Shown: positions 1-6,244 of the stretch, in pieces | Layout of the letters: the number at the start of each line of letters is the position of its first letter | How positions within the stretch are numbered: the first letter of the stretch is position 1 | Source: Pseudomonadota bacterium | GTDB lineage: Bacteria > Pseudomonadota > Alphaproteobacteria > Caulobacterales > Caulobacteraceae | Length of the DNA: 6,764 nt | Direction: 5' to 3' | NCBI GenBank assembly: GCA_023436945.1 | Contig: JAEZHG010000088.1 | Span: forward strand, 1 to 6,764 | Notes under the pieces: model-generated | Told to the model about the DNA's origin: nothing | The model's database searches: none | Seen by the model: only the letters and a program-made list of their open reading frames with translations | Position numbers and translations under genes: made by a program

Positions 1-797
1 CCCCAGTCGGGCTTCCACTGCAGCTTGACGTTACCGCCGGTAACCGGCAGTTCGACCTTGCTGCCATCCTCGTCTTCGAAAACGACGGTGCCGGCGTCAA
101 CGTTCAGTTCCAGCATCGGGACCTGAAGAACACGACCGGTCGACGGCGAGATCGGCAGGAACGGACTGTAGGTCTTCTGGCGATCCGGCCCGAGGGTCGG
201 CAGCATCACAGCCATGATCTTGTCATAGTTGCGCAGCACACCGAGCAGCGCCGGATCGAAACGGCCCGACTTGTACCAGTCGGTCGAGGACTGGAACTCA
301 TAGTCAAAGCCGAAGCTGTCAAGGAAGGCCCGCAGGCGCGCGTTGTTATGGGCGCCAAAGCTGTCATGGGTGCCAAAGGGATCGGGCACCTGCGTCAGCG
401 GCTTGCCTAGATTGGCGGCGACCAGTTCCTGGTTGGGCACATTGTCCGGCACCTTGCGCAGGCCATCCATGTCATCCGAGAAGCAGAACAGCTTGGTCGG
501 GATGTCGCTCATGGCCTGGAAAGCCTGACGCACCATGGTGGTGCGGGCCACTTCGCCGAAGGTGCCCATGTGCGGCAGACCCGACGGACCATAGCCGGTT
601 TCCAGCGTGACCGGACGGGCCAGACCTTCAAACTGTTTCAGTGCTTCATCAGCCTTGCCAGCATCGATCAGGGACTGCGCCACAGCGCGGTCGGCGTCCG
701 ACAACCGTTTTTTGAGCACGTGCGCCAGAAGGTTACGGGCTTGCTCAAACGGCCACGAACGGGCCTCACGGGATAGGTTTTCAAGGTTCTGAAGCAT
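1..797 (-). CDS. lysK: Class I lysyl-tRNA synthetase, N-terminal half (runs off the window)
   Basis: This cytoplasmic enzyme attaches lysine to tRNA-Lys using ATP. It is the class I form, common in archaea and many alphaproteobacteria, and unrelated to the class II LysS of E. coli. About 265 residues of a family length near 530 are present. Seen: WPFEQA near residue 15, then [15 protein letters not shown] at 66-80, the HIGH-type ATP-binding signature of this family, followed by the Rossmann-fold stretch with [13 protein letters not shown] and DPFGTH. The KMSKS-type loop should lie beyond base 1. The frame is open to the window edge. Two starts are possible, ATG at 818 and ATG at 797, and neither has a clear Shine-Dalgarno. 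I prefer 797 because the 818 start only adds MRRQTRH, which is unlike the family. The gene follows the Lrp gene by 72 bases on the same strand and is probably cotranscribed. Its substrate tRNA-Lys is also encoded here at 6142-6218. Confidence 0.95.
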   Translation of the reverse strand, partial: MLQNLENLSREARSWPFEQARNLLAHVLKKRLSDADRAVAQSLIDAGKADEALKQFEGLARPVTLETGYGPSGLPHMGTFGEVARTTMVRQAFQAMSDIPTKLFCFSDDMDGLRKVPDNVPNQELVAANLGKPLTQVPDPFGTHDSFGAHNNARLRAFLDSFGFDYEFQSSTDWYKSGRFDPALLGVLRNYDKIMAVMLPTLGPDRQKTYSPFLPISPSTGRVLQVPMLELNVDAGTVVFEDEDGSKVELPVTGGNVKLQWKPDW

Positions 798-869
798 GTG
801 GCGGGTTTGACGCCTCATACGCGCGCGGTCAACGGCGACTTGCGTGGATAGCGCGGGTTTTTGCCGATG

Positions 870-1313
870 CTAGCGCGCTTTCAACACATTACGGATCGCC
901 AGACTGGACTGGATGCGCGAAACCCCCGGCAGTCGAGACAGCACGTCCTTATGCAGAACCTCATAGGCTCCCATCGTCGGAGCCACCGCCCGCACGATGT
1001 AATCGGCCGCGCCCGCCATCAGATAACAGTCGCGGATTTCGGGATAGTGGCGCACGGCCTCCTCGAACTTTCGCATCTGTTCGTCGGTCTGTTTCTCGAG
1101 CGTGATCTGGACGAAAGCGACAATCCCCTCCTCCTCGTCCGCGCCCAGAATGGCGGTGTAGCCTCGGATGACGCCGCGCGTTTCCAACTGTCGAACGCGG
1201 CGCAGACAGGCCGAGGCGGACAGCCCGACCTGATCGGCCAGATCAGCGTTACTGATGCGCCCGTCGACTCGCAGTTTCTGGATAATCTTGCGGTCGACTT
1301 CATCCAGCAGCAT
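870..1313 (-). CDS. Lrp/AsnC-family transcriptional regulator, probable regulator of dadA
   Basis: This is a 147-residue DNA-binding regulator, the normal size for the feast/famine family. Residues 1-60 form the AsnC-type winged helix-turn-helix: LDEVDRKIIQKL, then ISNADLADQVGLSASACLRRVRQLE split over two helices. Residues 65-147 form the RAM ligand-binding and oligomerisation domain, with the glycine-rich GAADYIVRAV turn at about 101-110 where effector amino acids bind in relatives. The ATG at 1313 has AGGA seven bases upstream, a good ribosome binding site. The gene is divergent from dadA, as Lrp-type regulators of D-alanine catabolism are in Pseudomonas (DadR), so control of dadA in response to alanine is a reasonable inference. 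It could also be a more global Lrp or regulate the downstream lysK. The family call is firm; the target and effector are inferred. Confidence 0.93.
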   Translation of the reverse strand: MLLDEVDRKIIQKLRVDGRISNADLADQVGLSASACLRRVRQLETRGVIRGYTAILGADEEEGIVAFVQITLEKQTDEQMRKFEEAVRHYPEIRDCYLMAGAADYIVRAVAPTMGAYEVLHKDVLSRLPGVSRIQSSLAIRNVLKAR

Positions 1314-1380
1314 CGCAATATCCTGTCTTCAAATGCGCAGATAATTGTGAAACCGATACCACCACCGCACGTTCATCTGC

Positions 1381-1403
1381 AATCAGACAGGAAAGGCCTG
1401 ATT
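1381..1403. repeat. Inverted repeat AATCAG-N11-CTGATT, possible operator
   Basis: Perfect 6-bp arms lie at 1381-1386 and 1398-1403, separated by 11 bases. The left arm overlaps the candidate -35 of the divergent regulator. The site sits near the middle of the lrp-dadA gap, where an autoregulating Lrp-type protein would be expected to bind. Arms of this length can occur by chance, so the operator role is a guess. Confidence 0.35.
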
Positions 1404-1429
1404 TTTGCGCGTAGCTTTCCGTTGAGGGA

Positions 1430-1444
1430 GGCCCGCGTCGGGCC
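1430..1444 (+). repeat. Small hairpin GGCCCG-CGT-CGGGCC in the dadA leader
   Basis: A perfect 6-bp all-GC inverted repeat with a 3-base loop starts at the end of a purine tract GAGGGAGG (1424-1431) that looks like a Shine-Dalgarno sequence. The tract is 33 bases before the dadA ATG, too far to serve it directly, and no start codon follows it at normal spacing. The hairpin would be transcribed only if the dadA promoter lies upstream of 1430. A leader structure is possible; a protein-binding palindrome is equally possible. Confidence 0.4.
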
Positions 1445-1464
1445 CATAAGCGCGAGCGTTTTCA

Positions 1465-2721
1465 ATGCGTGTTCTGGTTCTTGGCGCAGGTGTCATCGGC
1501 ACCACCACGGCCTGGTATCTGAATCAGGCCGGACATGAGGTCACAGTGGTGGACCGTCTTTCCGGTCCGGCGCTTGAGACAAGCTATGCCAATGCCGGTC
1601 AGGTCTCGCCCGGCTACTCCGCCCCGTGGGCGGCTCCGAATATTCCGGTCAAGGCCATCAAATGGCTGATGATGCACCACGCGCCGCTGATCCTTCATGC
1701 ACGTAGCGATATGGCCATGATCCGCTGGACGTTGCAGATGCTGCGTAACTGCACGCCGGATCGTTATGCAGTGAACAAGGGCCGCATGGTACGACTGGCC
1801 GAATATGCGCGTGATGAACTGGACGTTCTGCGCCGCAAGACCGGCATCCAGTATGATGGCCGCCAGCAAGGCACGCTTCAGCTGTTCCGCACCGAGAAAC
1901 AACTGAAGGACGCCAAGAAGGACGTCGAGGTTCTGAAATCCGAAGGCGTGCCTTACGAACTTTTGGATGCAGACGGTTGCCGCCGCGCAGAGCCGGGCCT
2001 GGCCTTCTCGGACGTTCCCTATGTGGGCGCGCTTCGTCTGCCGGGTGACGAGACGGGCGACTGCCGCATCTTTACCCAGACACTGGCCAAGATGGCCGAG
2101 GACGCGGGCGTCCAGTTCCGGTGGAACGAGACGATCCACTCCATCCGCCGCGAGGGCGACAAGATCGACAGCGTCGTCACCAACAAGGACACGCTGAAGG
2201 CCGACGCCTATGTGCTGGCGCTGGGTTCGTGGTCGCCGCTGATGGTCAAGGACCTGAACCTCGACCTGCCCATCTATCCGGTGAAGGGCTATTCGATCAC
2301 GGCCAACATCATCGACGACAGCCGCGCGCCGGTCTCGACCGTGATGGATGAAAGCTACAAGATCGCCATCACCCGTCTGGGCAGCCGCATCCGAGCGGGC
2401 GGCATGGCCGAGCTGAACGGCTTCAACAAGACGCTGGTCGAGCGCCGTCGCGGCACACTGAACTATTCGGTCGGCAGCCTGTTCCCCGGAGCAGGCGATC
2501 TAGAGACGGCTGAGTTCTGGTGCGGCCTGCGCCCGAACACGCCGGACGGCACGCCGGTTGTAGGGGCCTCGCGCTATTCCAACCTGTGGCTGAATACCGG
2601 CCACGGCACGCTGGGCTGGACCATGTCGTGCGGTTCGGCAGCGGTCATTTCCGACATGATTTCGGGCAAGACCCCGGCCATCGAGACGGGCGATCTGAAC
2701 CTTTCGCGCTACGGTCGCTAA
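1465..2721 (+). CDS. dadA: D-amino acid dehydrogenase (FAD-dependent)
   Basis: The enzyme oxidises D-amino acids, typically D-alanine, to 2-oxo acids and ammonia, passing electrons to the membrane respiratory chain. At 418 residues it is close to E. coli DadA (432). The N-terminus [17 protein letters not shown] is the dinucleotide-binding GxGxxG of the DAO fold. The family stretch [18 protein letters not shown] follows at about 41-58. The C-terminal FAD-binding motifs are [14 protein letters not shown] at 354-367 and [15 protein letters not shown] from 377. The ATG at 1465 is the only usable start, since an in-frame TAA lies at 1447-1449; there is no clear Shine-Dalgarno close to it. It is divergent from an Lrp-type regulator, as in the Pseudomonas dadR-dadAX layout, but no alanine racemase follows: the next gene is queA. 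Other D-amino acids or a related deaminating role cannot be excluded. Confidence 0.96.
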   Translation: MRVLVLGAGVIGTTTAWYLNQAGHEVTVVDRLSGPALETSYANAGQVSPGYSAPWAAPNIPVKAIKWLMMHHAPLILHARSDMAMIRWTLQMLRNCTPDRYAVNKGRMVRLAEYARDELDVLRRKTGIQYDGRQQGTLQLFRTEKQLKDAKKDVEVLKSEGVPYELLDADGCRRAEPGLAFSDVPYVGALRLPGDETGDCRIFTQTLAKMAEDAGVQFRWNETIHSIRREGDKIDSVVTNKDTLKADAYVLALGSWSPLMVKDLNLDLPIYPVKGYSITANIIDDSRAPVSTVMDESYKIAITRLGSRIRAGGMAELNGFNKTLVERRRGTLNYSVGSLFPGAGDLETAEFWCGLRPNTPDGTPVVGASRYSNLWLNTGHGTLGWTMSCGSAAVISDMISGKTPAIETGDLNLSRYGR

Positions 2722-2739
2722 ACGCAGCACTTGACCCCA

Positions 2740-2767
2740 CAGGCGGGGCGGTGTTCACCCCCGCCTG
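2740..2767 (+). other. GC-rich hairpin between dadA and queA, ending on the queA start codon
   Basis: Arms CAGGCGGGG (2740-2748) and CCCCGCCTG (2759-2767) are a perfect 9-bp inverted repeat around a 10-base spacer that can add a few inner pairs (GTG with CAC). The last base of the right arm is the first G of the queA GTG. No U-run follows, so it is not a classic intrinsic terminator. It could weaken dadA readthrough, cover queA translation initiation, or protect a 3' end. Confidence 0.6.
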
Positions 2768-3837
2768 TGAAAACTTCCGACTTCGATTTCGACCTGCCCG
2801 AAGACCGCATCGCTGTGCGGCCTGTGTCCCCGCGTGACAGCGCCCGCTTCCTTGTTGTGAAAGACGGCAAGCTGGAAGACCGCATCGTCCGCGACCTGCC
2901 GGACCTGCTGCAACCGGGTGATGCACTGGTGTTCAACGACACCCGCGTGATCCCCGCCCGTATGAGCGGCATCCGCGAGCGTGTCGGGCCAGAGGGCGAG
3001 ATCCTGACGGTCGAGGTCGAAGCCACCCTGCACCACCGCGACACCTCTGATGTCTGGTCGGCTTTCATGAAGCCGGGCAAGCGCCTGAAGGTCGGCGACC
3101 GCATCGTCTTCAGCGATGGCGACGCCGAACCCGTCAACGCTACCTTGGAGGCCAAGGGCGACGACGGCCTTGTGACGCTCAAGTTCGAGAAATCAGGTCC
3201 TGCGCTGGACGACTCTATCCGCAACGTCGGCGTCATGCCCCTTCCGCCCTATATCGCGGCCAAACGCCCCGAGGACGAGCAGGACGAGAAGGACTACCAG
3301 ACCGTCTATGCCCAGCATGACGGCTCGGTTGCCGCACCGACGGCGGGTCTGCATTTCACGCCGGAACTTCTGCAAGCGCTGAAGGACCGTGGCGTATCGA
3401 CCCATGCCGTAACCCTGCACGTCGGCGCTGGTACCTTCCTGCCGGTCAAGGCGGACGACACCAAGGACCACAAGATGCACTCCGAATGGGGCACGGTGTC
3501 CGAGGAAACGGCCAATGCCCTGAACGAAGTGCACGCCAAGGGAGGCCGCATCGTCTGCGTCGGCACCACCTCACTGCGCCTGCTTGAAAGCGCCACGGGC
3601 GAGGACGGCATCATCCGCCCGTTCCACGACGACACCGCCATCTTCATCACGCCGGGCTACAAGTTCCGCGCGGTGGATGTGCTGATGACCAACTTCCACC
3701 TGCCCAAGTCGACCCTGTTCATGTTGGTCAGCGCCTTTGCGGGCTTCGAGACGATGCACGCGGCCTATAAGCACGCCATCGATAACGAATACCGCTTCTA
3801 TTCCTACGGTGACGGAAGCCTGCTGTTCCGCGCTTAA
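2767..3837 (+). CDS. queA: S-adenosylmethionine:tRNA ribosyltransferase-isomerase
   Basis: QueA moves the ribosyl group of S-adenosylmethionine onto preQ1 already placed at position 34 of tRNAs Asp, Asn, His and Tyr, giving epoxyqueuosine. It acts in the cytoplasm, one step after Tgt. The 356 residues match the usual family length of about 345-360. Family motifs seen: [16 protein letters not shown] at the start, [10 protein letters not shown] at 56-65, [10 protein letters not shown] at 189-198, [10 protein letters not shown] at 218-227 and YGDGSLLF near the end. The GTG at 2767 is chosen because the family begins at [10 protein letters not shown]. An in-frame TTG at 2731 would add 12 unconserved residues. 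No Shine-Dalgarno is close to the GTG; the nearest purine tract is buried in the hairpin at 2740-2767. It lies 45 bases after dadA in the same frame and heads the queA-NTase-tgt run. Confidence 0.96.
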   Translation: MKTSDFDFDLPEDRIAVRPVSPRDSARFLVVKDGKLEDRIVRDLPDLLQPGDALVFNDTRVIPARMSGIRERVGPEGEILTVEVEATLHHRDTSDVWSAFMKPGKRLKVGDRIVFSDGDAEPVNATLEAKGDDGLVTLKFEKSGPALDDSIRNVGVMPLPPYIAAKRPEDEQDEKDYQTVYAQHDGSVAAPTAGLHFTPELLQALKDRGVSTHAVTLHVGAGTFLPVKADDTKDHKMHSEWGTVSEETANALNEVHAKGGRIVCVGTTSLRLLESATGEDGIIRPFHDDTAIFITPGYKFRAVDVLMTNFHLPKSTLFMLVSAFAGFETMHAAYKHAIDNEYRFYSYGDGSLLFRA

Positions 3838-3896
3838 GACCACCGCTTCACATCTCGCTGTTTCTTTCCGTGACCGGAGCGGCTTATAGAAAGCCC

Positions 3897-4373
3897 ATGG
3901 CTAGCTATTATAACGATCTGCCCGAAGACCTCTCTGCCGCGCTCGACATTCTGGCCTCGGCGGCCAGTGCACTGCGCGATCCGTGGTGGGTGTTCGGCGG
4001 CGCGGCGATGGCGCTCAGCGGCCTGACGGAATGGCATGTTCCCGATGTGGACGTGCTGTGCAGCCCGCGCGATGCCAAGACCCTTATCGAAAGCCTTTAC
4101 GGCGAAGTCAGCCCCGATCCCGGCGAGGGTATGTTCCGTTCGCGGGTGTTCGGTCAGATCCTGACCACGCCGGTTCCGGTCGAGGTCATGGCCGATATGG
4201 AAGTCCGTAACGGCGGCGAATGGACCATGATGACCTTCAATAGTCGTATCCCTGTGGCGGTTGACGGCGGACGCATCTATATCCCCTCCGTCGCCGAGCA
4301 GATTGAGACCTGCAAACTGTTTGGCCGCCCCAAGGACCTGCAACGCGCCGAACAGCTTCAGCGCCTGCTTTAA
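3897..4373 (+). CDS. Small nucleotidyltransferase-fold protein of unknown function, between queA and tgt
   Basis: I do not recognise a named gene. The 158-residue product has the signature of the polymerase-beta-like nucleotidyltransferase superfamily: VFGGAAMALSG at 32-42 with the GG turn (34-35), DVDV with two acidic metal ligands (D50, D52), and a likely third acid in PVEVMAD (E96). The tail IPSVAEQIETCKLFGRPKDLQRAEQL resembles the helix after the core in AbiEii- and MNT-type proteins. No membrane segment or signal peptide is visible. It starts 59 bases after queA and ends 14 bases before tgt, so it should be cotranscribed with both. The ATG at 3897 is preferred; a GTG at 3870 would add nine residues, and neither has a strong Shine-Dalgarno. 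Inferred roles range from nucleotidyl transfer to tRNA or protein to a solitary antitoxin- or toxin-like protein. The fold call is fairly confident; the function is unknown. Confidence 0.85.
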   Translation: MASYYNDLPEDLSAALDILASAASALRDPWWVFGGAAMALSGLTEWHVPDVDVLCSPRDAKTLIESLYGEVSPDPGEGMFRSRVFGQILTTPVPVEVMADMEVRNGGEWTMMTFNSRIPVAVDGGRIYIPSVAEQIETCKLFGRPKDLQRAEQLQRLL

Positions 4374-4387
4374 ACGCGTAGATCACT

Positions 4388-5500
4388 TTGCCATTTCCGT
4401 TTGATATCAAGGCCACCGATGGCCGCGCCCGCACTGGCGTCCTGAAAACCGCACGCGGTGATATCCGCACGCCTGCCTTCATGCCCGTCGGCACAGCCGC
4501 CACGGTGAAGGCGCTGACGGTCGATCAGGTGAAACAGACGGGCGCCGATATCCTGCTGGGCAACACCTACCACCTGATGCTGCGCCCGGGCCCGGAGCGC
4601 ATGGAGCGTCTGGGTGGCCTGCATAAGTTCATGCGTTGGGATAAGCCGATCCTGACCGACAGCGGCGGCTTCCAGGTCATGTCCCTGTCGGGCATCTCCA
4701 AGCTGACCGAAGAGGCGGTGACCTTCTCCAGCCACATCGACGGCTCCAAGCACGTCCTGACGCCGGAACGCTCGATCCAGATTCAGGCCGACCGTCTGGG
4801 TTCGGACATCGTGATGCAGCTCGATGAATGCGTCGCCTATCCGGCCGATGAAAAGCGCGCCCGTCAGGGTATGGAACTGTCGGCCCGCTGGGCTGTGCGT
4901 TCCAAGAACGCTTTCGGCACCCGCGACACCCAAGCGCTGTTCGGCATCCAGCAGGGTTCGACCTATGAGAACCTGCGCAAGGAAAGCTCGGAGCGCCTGC
5001 AGGAAATCGGCTTTGACGGCTATGCCATCGGCGGCCTCGCCGTCGGTGAAGGCCACGAGGCCATGTGCGAGGTGCTGGACTATGCGCCGGAGTTCCTGCC
5101 GAAAGACCGCCCCCGCTATCTGATGGGCGTGGGCAAGCCGATCGATCTGGTCGAGGCCGTCTATCGCGGCGTCGATATGTTCGACTGCGTTCTGCCGACG
5201 CGTGCGGGCCGTCACGGTCAGGCATGGACGTGGGATGGTCCGATCAACATCAAGAACGCCAAGTTCGCCGAGGACGAGAGCCCGCTAGACCCGATGGTCC
5301 CCTGCTCTGCCTCTCAGGACTATAGCCGCGCCTATCTGCACCACCTGATCCGCGCCGATGAAATCCTCGGCAAGATTCTGCTCAGCTGGCACAACATCGC
5401 CTTCTTCCAGGCCCTGACCGCCGCCATGCGCGACGCCATCGAAAAGGGCGAGTTCGAGCAGTTCCGTAAGGACTTCCGCGCCCGCCACCTCAAGGCGTAA
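4388..5500 (+). CDS. tgt: tRNA-guanine transglycosylase with a degenerate zinc site
   Basis: Tgt swaps guanine 34 of GUN-anticodon tRNAs for preQ1, the entry step of queuosine into tRNA. The 370 residues match the bacterial family. Catalytic parts are intact: D91 in TDSGGFQ (general acid/base), D146 and C148 in LDECV (base recognition), GGLAVGE at 215-221, and D266 in [13 protein letters not shown] (nucleophile). By alignment to the Zymomonas enzyme (C318, C320, C323, H349), the zinc ligands here are V304, C306, S309 and H335, so two of the three cysteines are missing while YSRAYLHHL right after is normal. The TTG at 4388 is the only start near the family N-terminus: an in-frame TAG lies at 4379-4381 and the next ATG removes about 31 conserved residues. 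No Shine-Dalgarno is visible. It is the last gene of the queA run and is followed by a terminator. Confidence 0.96.
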   Translation: MPFPFDIKATDGRARTGVLKTARGDIRTPAFMPVGTAATVKALTVDQVKQTGADILLGNTYHLMLRPGPERMERLGGLHKFMRWDKPILTDSGGFQVMSLSGISKLTEEAVTFSSHIDGSKHVLTPERSIQIQADRLGSDIVMQLDECVAYPADEKRARQGMELSARWAVRSKNAFGTRDTQALFGIQQGSTYENLRKESSERLQEIGFDGYAIGGLAVGEGHEAMCEVLDYAPEFLPKDRPRYLMGVGKPIDLVEAVYRGVDMFDCVLPTRAGRHGQAWTWDGPINIKNAKFAEDESPLDPMVPCSASQDYSRAYLHHLIRADEILGKILLSWHNIAFFQALTAAMRDAIEKGEFEQFRKDFRARHLKA

Positions 5501-5511
5501 TCCGGATAAGT

Positions 5512-5541
5512 AAAGGGGAGCCAATCGGCTCCCCTTTTTAT
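5512..5541 (+). terminator. Intrinsic terminator after tgt, probably shared with the convergent lipoprotein gene
   Basis: A perfect 11-bp stem, AAAGGGGAGCC (5512-5522) and GGCTCCCCTTT (5527-5537), with an AATC loop runs into TTTTTATTT. It lies 11 bases after the tgt stop. On the minus strand the same stem is followed by TTTACTTAT, so it may also stop transcripts of the lipoprotein gene that ends at 5549. Confidence 0.95.
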
Positions 5542-5548
5542 TTGCGGC

Positions 5549-6061
5549 CTATCGGCAGTTTCTTTGAAGCGCCATGCCCTTCAGGAACCCGCGGCGCTGT
5601 TCGCCAGCGCGGATCGAGGCCTGAACTTCCTGACTGTGGCGATGCGCGCCCGTTAGGCGGCGCACCCACGAACGGCCCGGGATAAAGTCCGTGACCGTAT
5701 CGCGCACCGCATCCAGCGTGGCATCGGCAGCCGCATCGGCAGCCTGTTCACTGAGGTAGGAGCCGTCCTCGCTCGGCGGGGCGTCGCTATCCGGACCCAG
5801 CACCTCGTCCAGACGGGCGATCTCGGCACGAATAGTCGAGCAACGGTTCATATTACGGGCGTCATAGGGGTTGGCCCGCGCCTGAAGCAGAACAGTCGGG
5901 ATTTCCTCGCGCTTCAGGTTCAAGTCTTCCAGCGGTGCCTGAAGCGCACCGGGCAAGCCCGCCCCGACCTGATCAACGCCACCACGCGCCGAAGCGCCCG
6001 CGTTACAGCCAGCCAGCACCACACAGGCACCAGCCATCATCACTAGGTTTCGAGTTTTCAT
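5549..6061 (-). CDS. Predicted lipoprotein of unknown function
   Basis: The 170-residue product starts MKTRNLVMMAGACVVLAGC, a lipoprotein signal peptide with lipobox LAGC and lipidated Cys19; Asn follows, with no Asp at +2. The mature part has a C-terminal region of the kind I associate with uncharacterised alphaproteobacterial proteins: ARANPYDARNMNRCSTIRAE at 61-80, a leucine-rich LDEVLGPDSD at 84-93, an alanine-rich helix at 105-118, FIPGRSWVRRLTGA at 126-139, and a final RRGFLKGMALQRNC. Two cysteines besides the lipidated one (C74, C169) could pair in the periplasm. I know no function for the type. The ATG at 6061 gives a typical signal peptide; the ATG at 6076 lies inside a hairpin and would add MLLTH. 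Neither has a clear Shine-Dalgarno. The gene lies 80 bases downstream of tRNA-Lys on the same strand and converges on tgt. Confidence 0.88.
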   Translation of the reverse strand: MKTRNLVMMAGACVVLAGCNAGASARGGVDQVGAGLPGALQAPLEDLNLKREEIPTVLLQARANPYDARNMNRCSTIRAEIARLDEVLGPDSDAPPSEDGSYLSEQAADAAADATLDAVRDTVTDFIPGRSWVRRLTGAHRHSQEVQASIRAGEQRRGFLKGMALQRNCR

Positions 6062-6072
6062 GTGAGTTAAGA

Positions 6073-6098
6073 GCATGAACAGCGAAGCTGTTCCATGC
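6073..6098 (-). other. Hairpin between tRNA-Lys and the lipoprotein gene
   Basis: Plus-strand GCATGAACAGC (6073-6083), GAA, GCTGTTCCATGC (6087-6098) pairs over 11 bp with one bulged base; the inner 7 bp (6077-6083 with 6087-6093) are perfect. On the minus-strand transcript it lies about 43 bases after the tRNA CCA and 11 bases before the lipoprotein ATG, and is followed by TCTTAACT, only a weak U tract. It may be a poor terminator for the tRNA or a leader structure for the lipoprotein mRNA. Confidence 0.6.
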
Positions 6099-6129
6099 GG
6101 ACCGAAACACTGGCGATTTCAGGGAAACA

Positions 6130-6237
6130 TCTTCACGAGAGTGGTACGCCCCCTCGGGCTCGAACCGAGGACCCTCTGATTAAAAGTCAGATGCTCTAAC
6201 CAACTGAGCTAGGGGCGCGTCTGCACTCTCGTGAAGA
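6130..6237. repeat. 14-bp perfect inverted repeat flanking tRNA-Lys
   Basis: TCTTCACGAGAGTG at 6130-6143 is the exact reverse complement of CACTCTCGTGAAGA at 6224-6237. The two copies enclose the tRNA gene; the trailer copy begins with the last two bases of the encoded CCA. In the precursor RNA the 5' leader and 3' trailer could pair into a long helix under the acceptor stem, leaving CAGAC on the 5' side and A73-C74 on the 3' side unpaired. The repeat is seen directly; pairing and any effect on RNase P or 3' trimming are inferred. Confidence 0.9.
6142..6218 (-). tRNA. tRNA-Lys, anticodon UUU, CCA encoded
   Basis: Read on the minus strand: acceptor GCGCCCC/GGGGCGU, D arm GCUC-AGUUGGUUA-GAGC, anticodon arm UCUGA-CUUUUAA-UCAGA, variable loop GGGUC, T arm CUCGG-UUCGAGC-CCGAG, discriminator A73 (base 6145), then encoded CCA (6142-6144). 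All four stems are complete; the only non-Watson-Crick pair I see is G1-U72. Anticodon UUU reads AAA and AAG. It is a substrate of the class I LysRS encoded at the left end, but not of Tgt/QueA, which need GUN anticodons. Its promoter is at 6245-6273. Confidence 0.98.
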
Positions 6238-6244
6238 GGAGTGC

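Larger units (their letters stand above)
1314..1464. promoter_or_regulatory. Divergent control region between the Lrp-type regulator and dadA
   Basis: These 151 bases separate two divergent starts and must carry both promoters. Seen: CAGATAATTGTGAAA at 1338-1352 matches 11 of 15 positions of the E. coli Lrp consensus YAGHAWATTWTDCTR. TCCTGTCT (1321-1328) recurs inverted as AGACAGGA (1385-1392), the first copy overlapping the regulator's ribosome binding site. A weak candidate promoter for the regulator reads TTGCAG (minus strand, 1377-1382), 18 bases, TATCGG (1353-1358). I see no convincing dadA promoter. Autoregulation plus control of dadA is inferred from the layout. Confidence 0.6.

Noticed and set aside
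870..1313. Regulator belonging to another family such as ArsR or GntR
   Set aside because: The full-length match of an AsnC-type helix-turn-helix plus RAM domain leaves little doubt about the Lrp/AsnC family.
861..1538. 225-residue plus-strand open frame across the regulator gene and into dadA
   Set aside because: It covers the Lrp gene antisense, the control gap and the dadA start, with no motif; the Lrp protein on the other strand is clear.
1462..2139. 225-residue minus-strand open frame opposite dadA
   Set aside because: It lies entirely over the conserved N-terminal half of DadA and is explained by codon bias.
2731..2766. TTG at 2731 as queA start, or TTGACC there as a -35 box
   Set aside because: The added 12 residues are not family-like, and no -10 element lies at suitable distance from TTGACC.
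4370..5215. Long open frame on the minus strand opposite tgt
   Set aside because: It is a shadow of the tgt reading frame in GC-rich DNA; the tgt protein is unmistakable and the antisense product has no recognisable motif.
6130..6237. Attachment-site duplication from an integrated element at the tRNA gene
   Set aside because: The repeats are inverted, not direct, do not copy the tRNA body, and no integrase or mobile gene is present.
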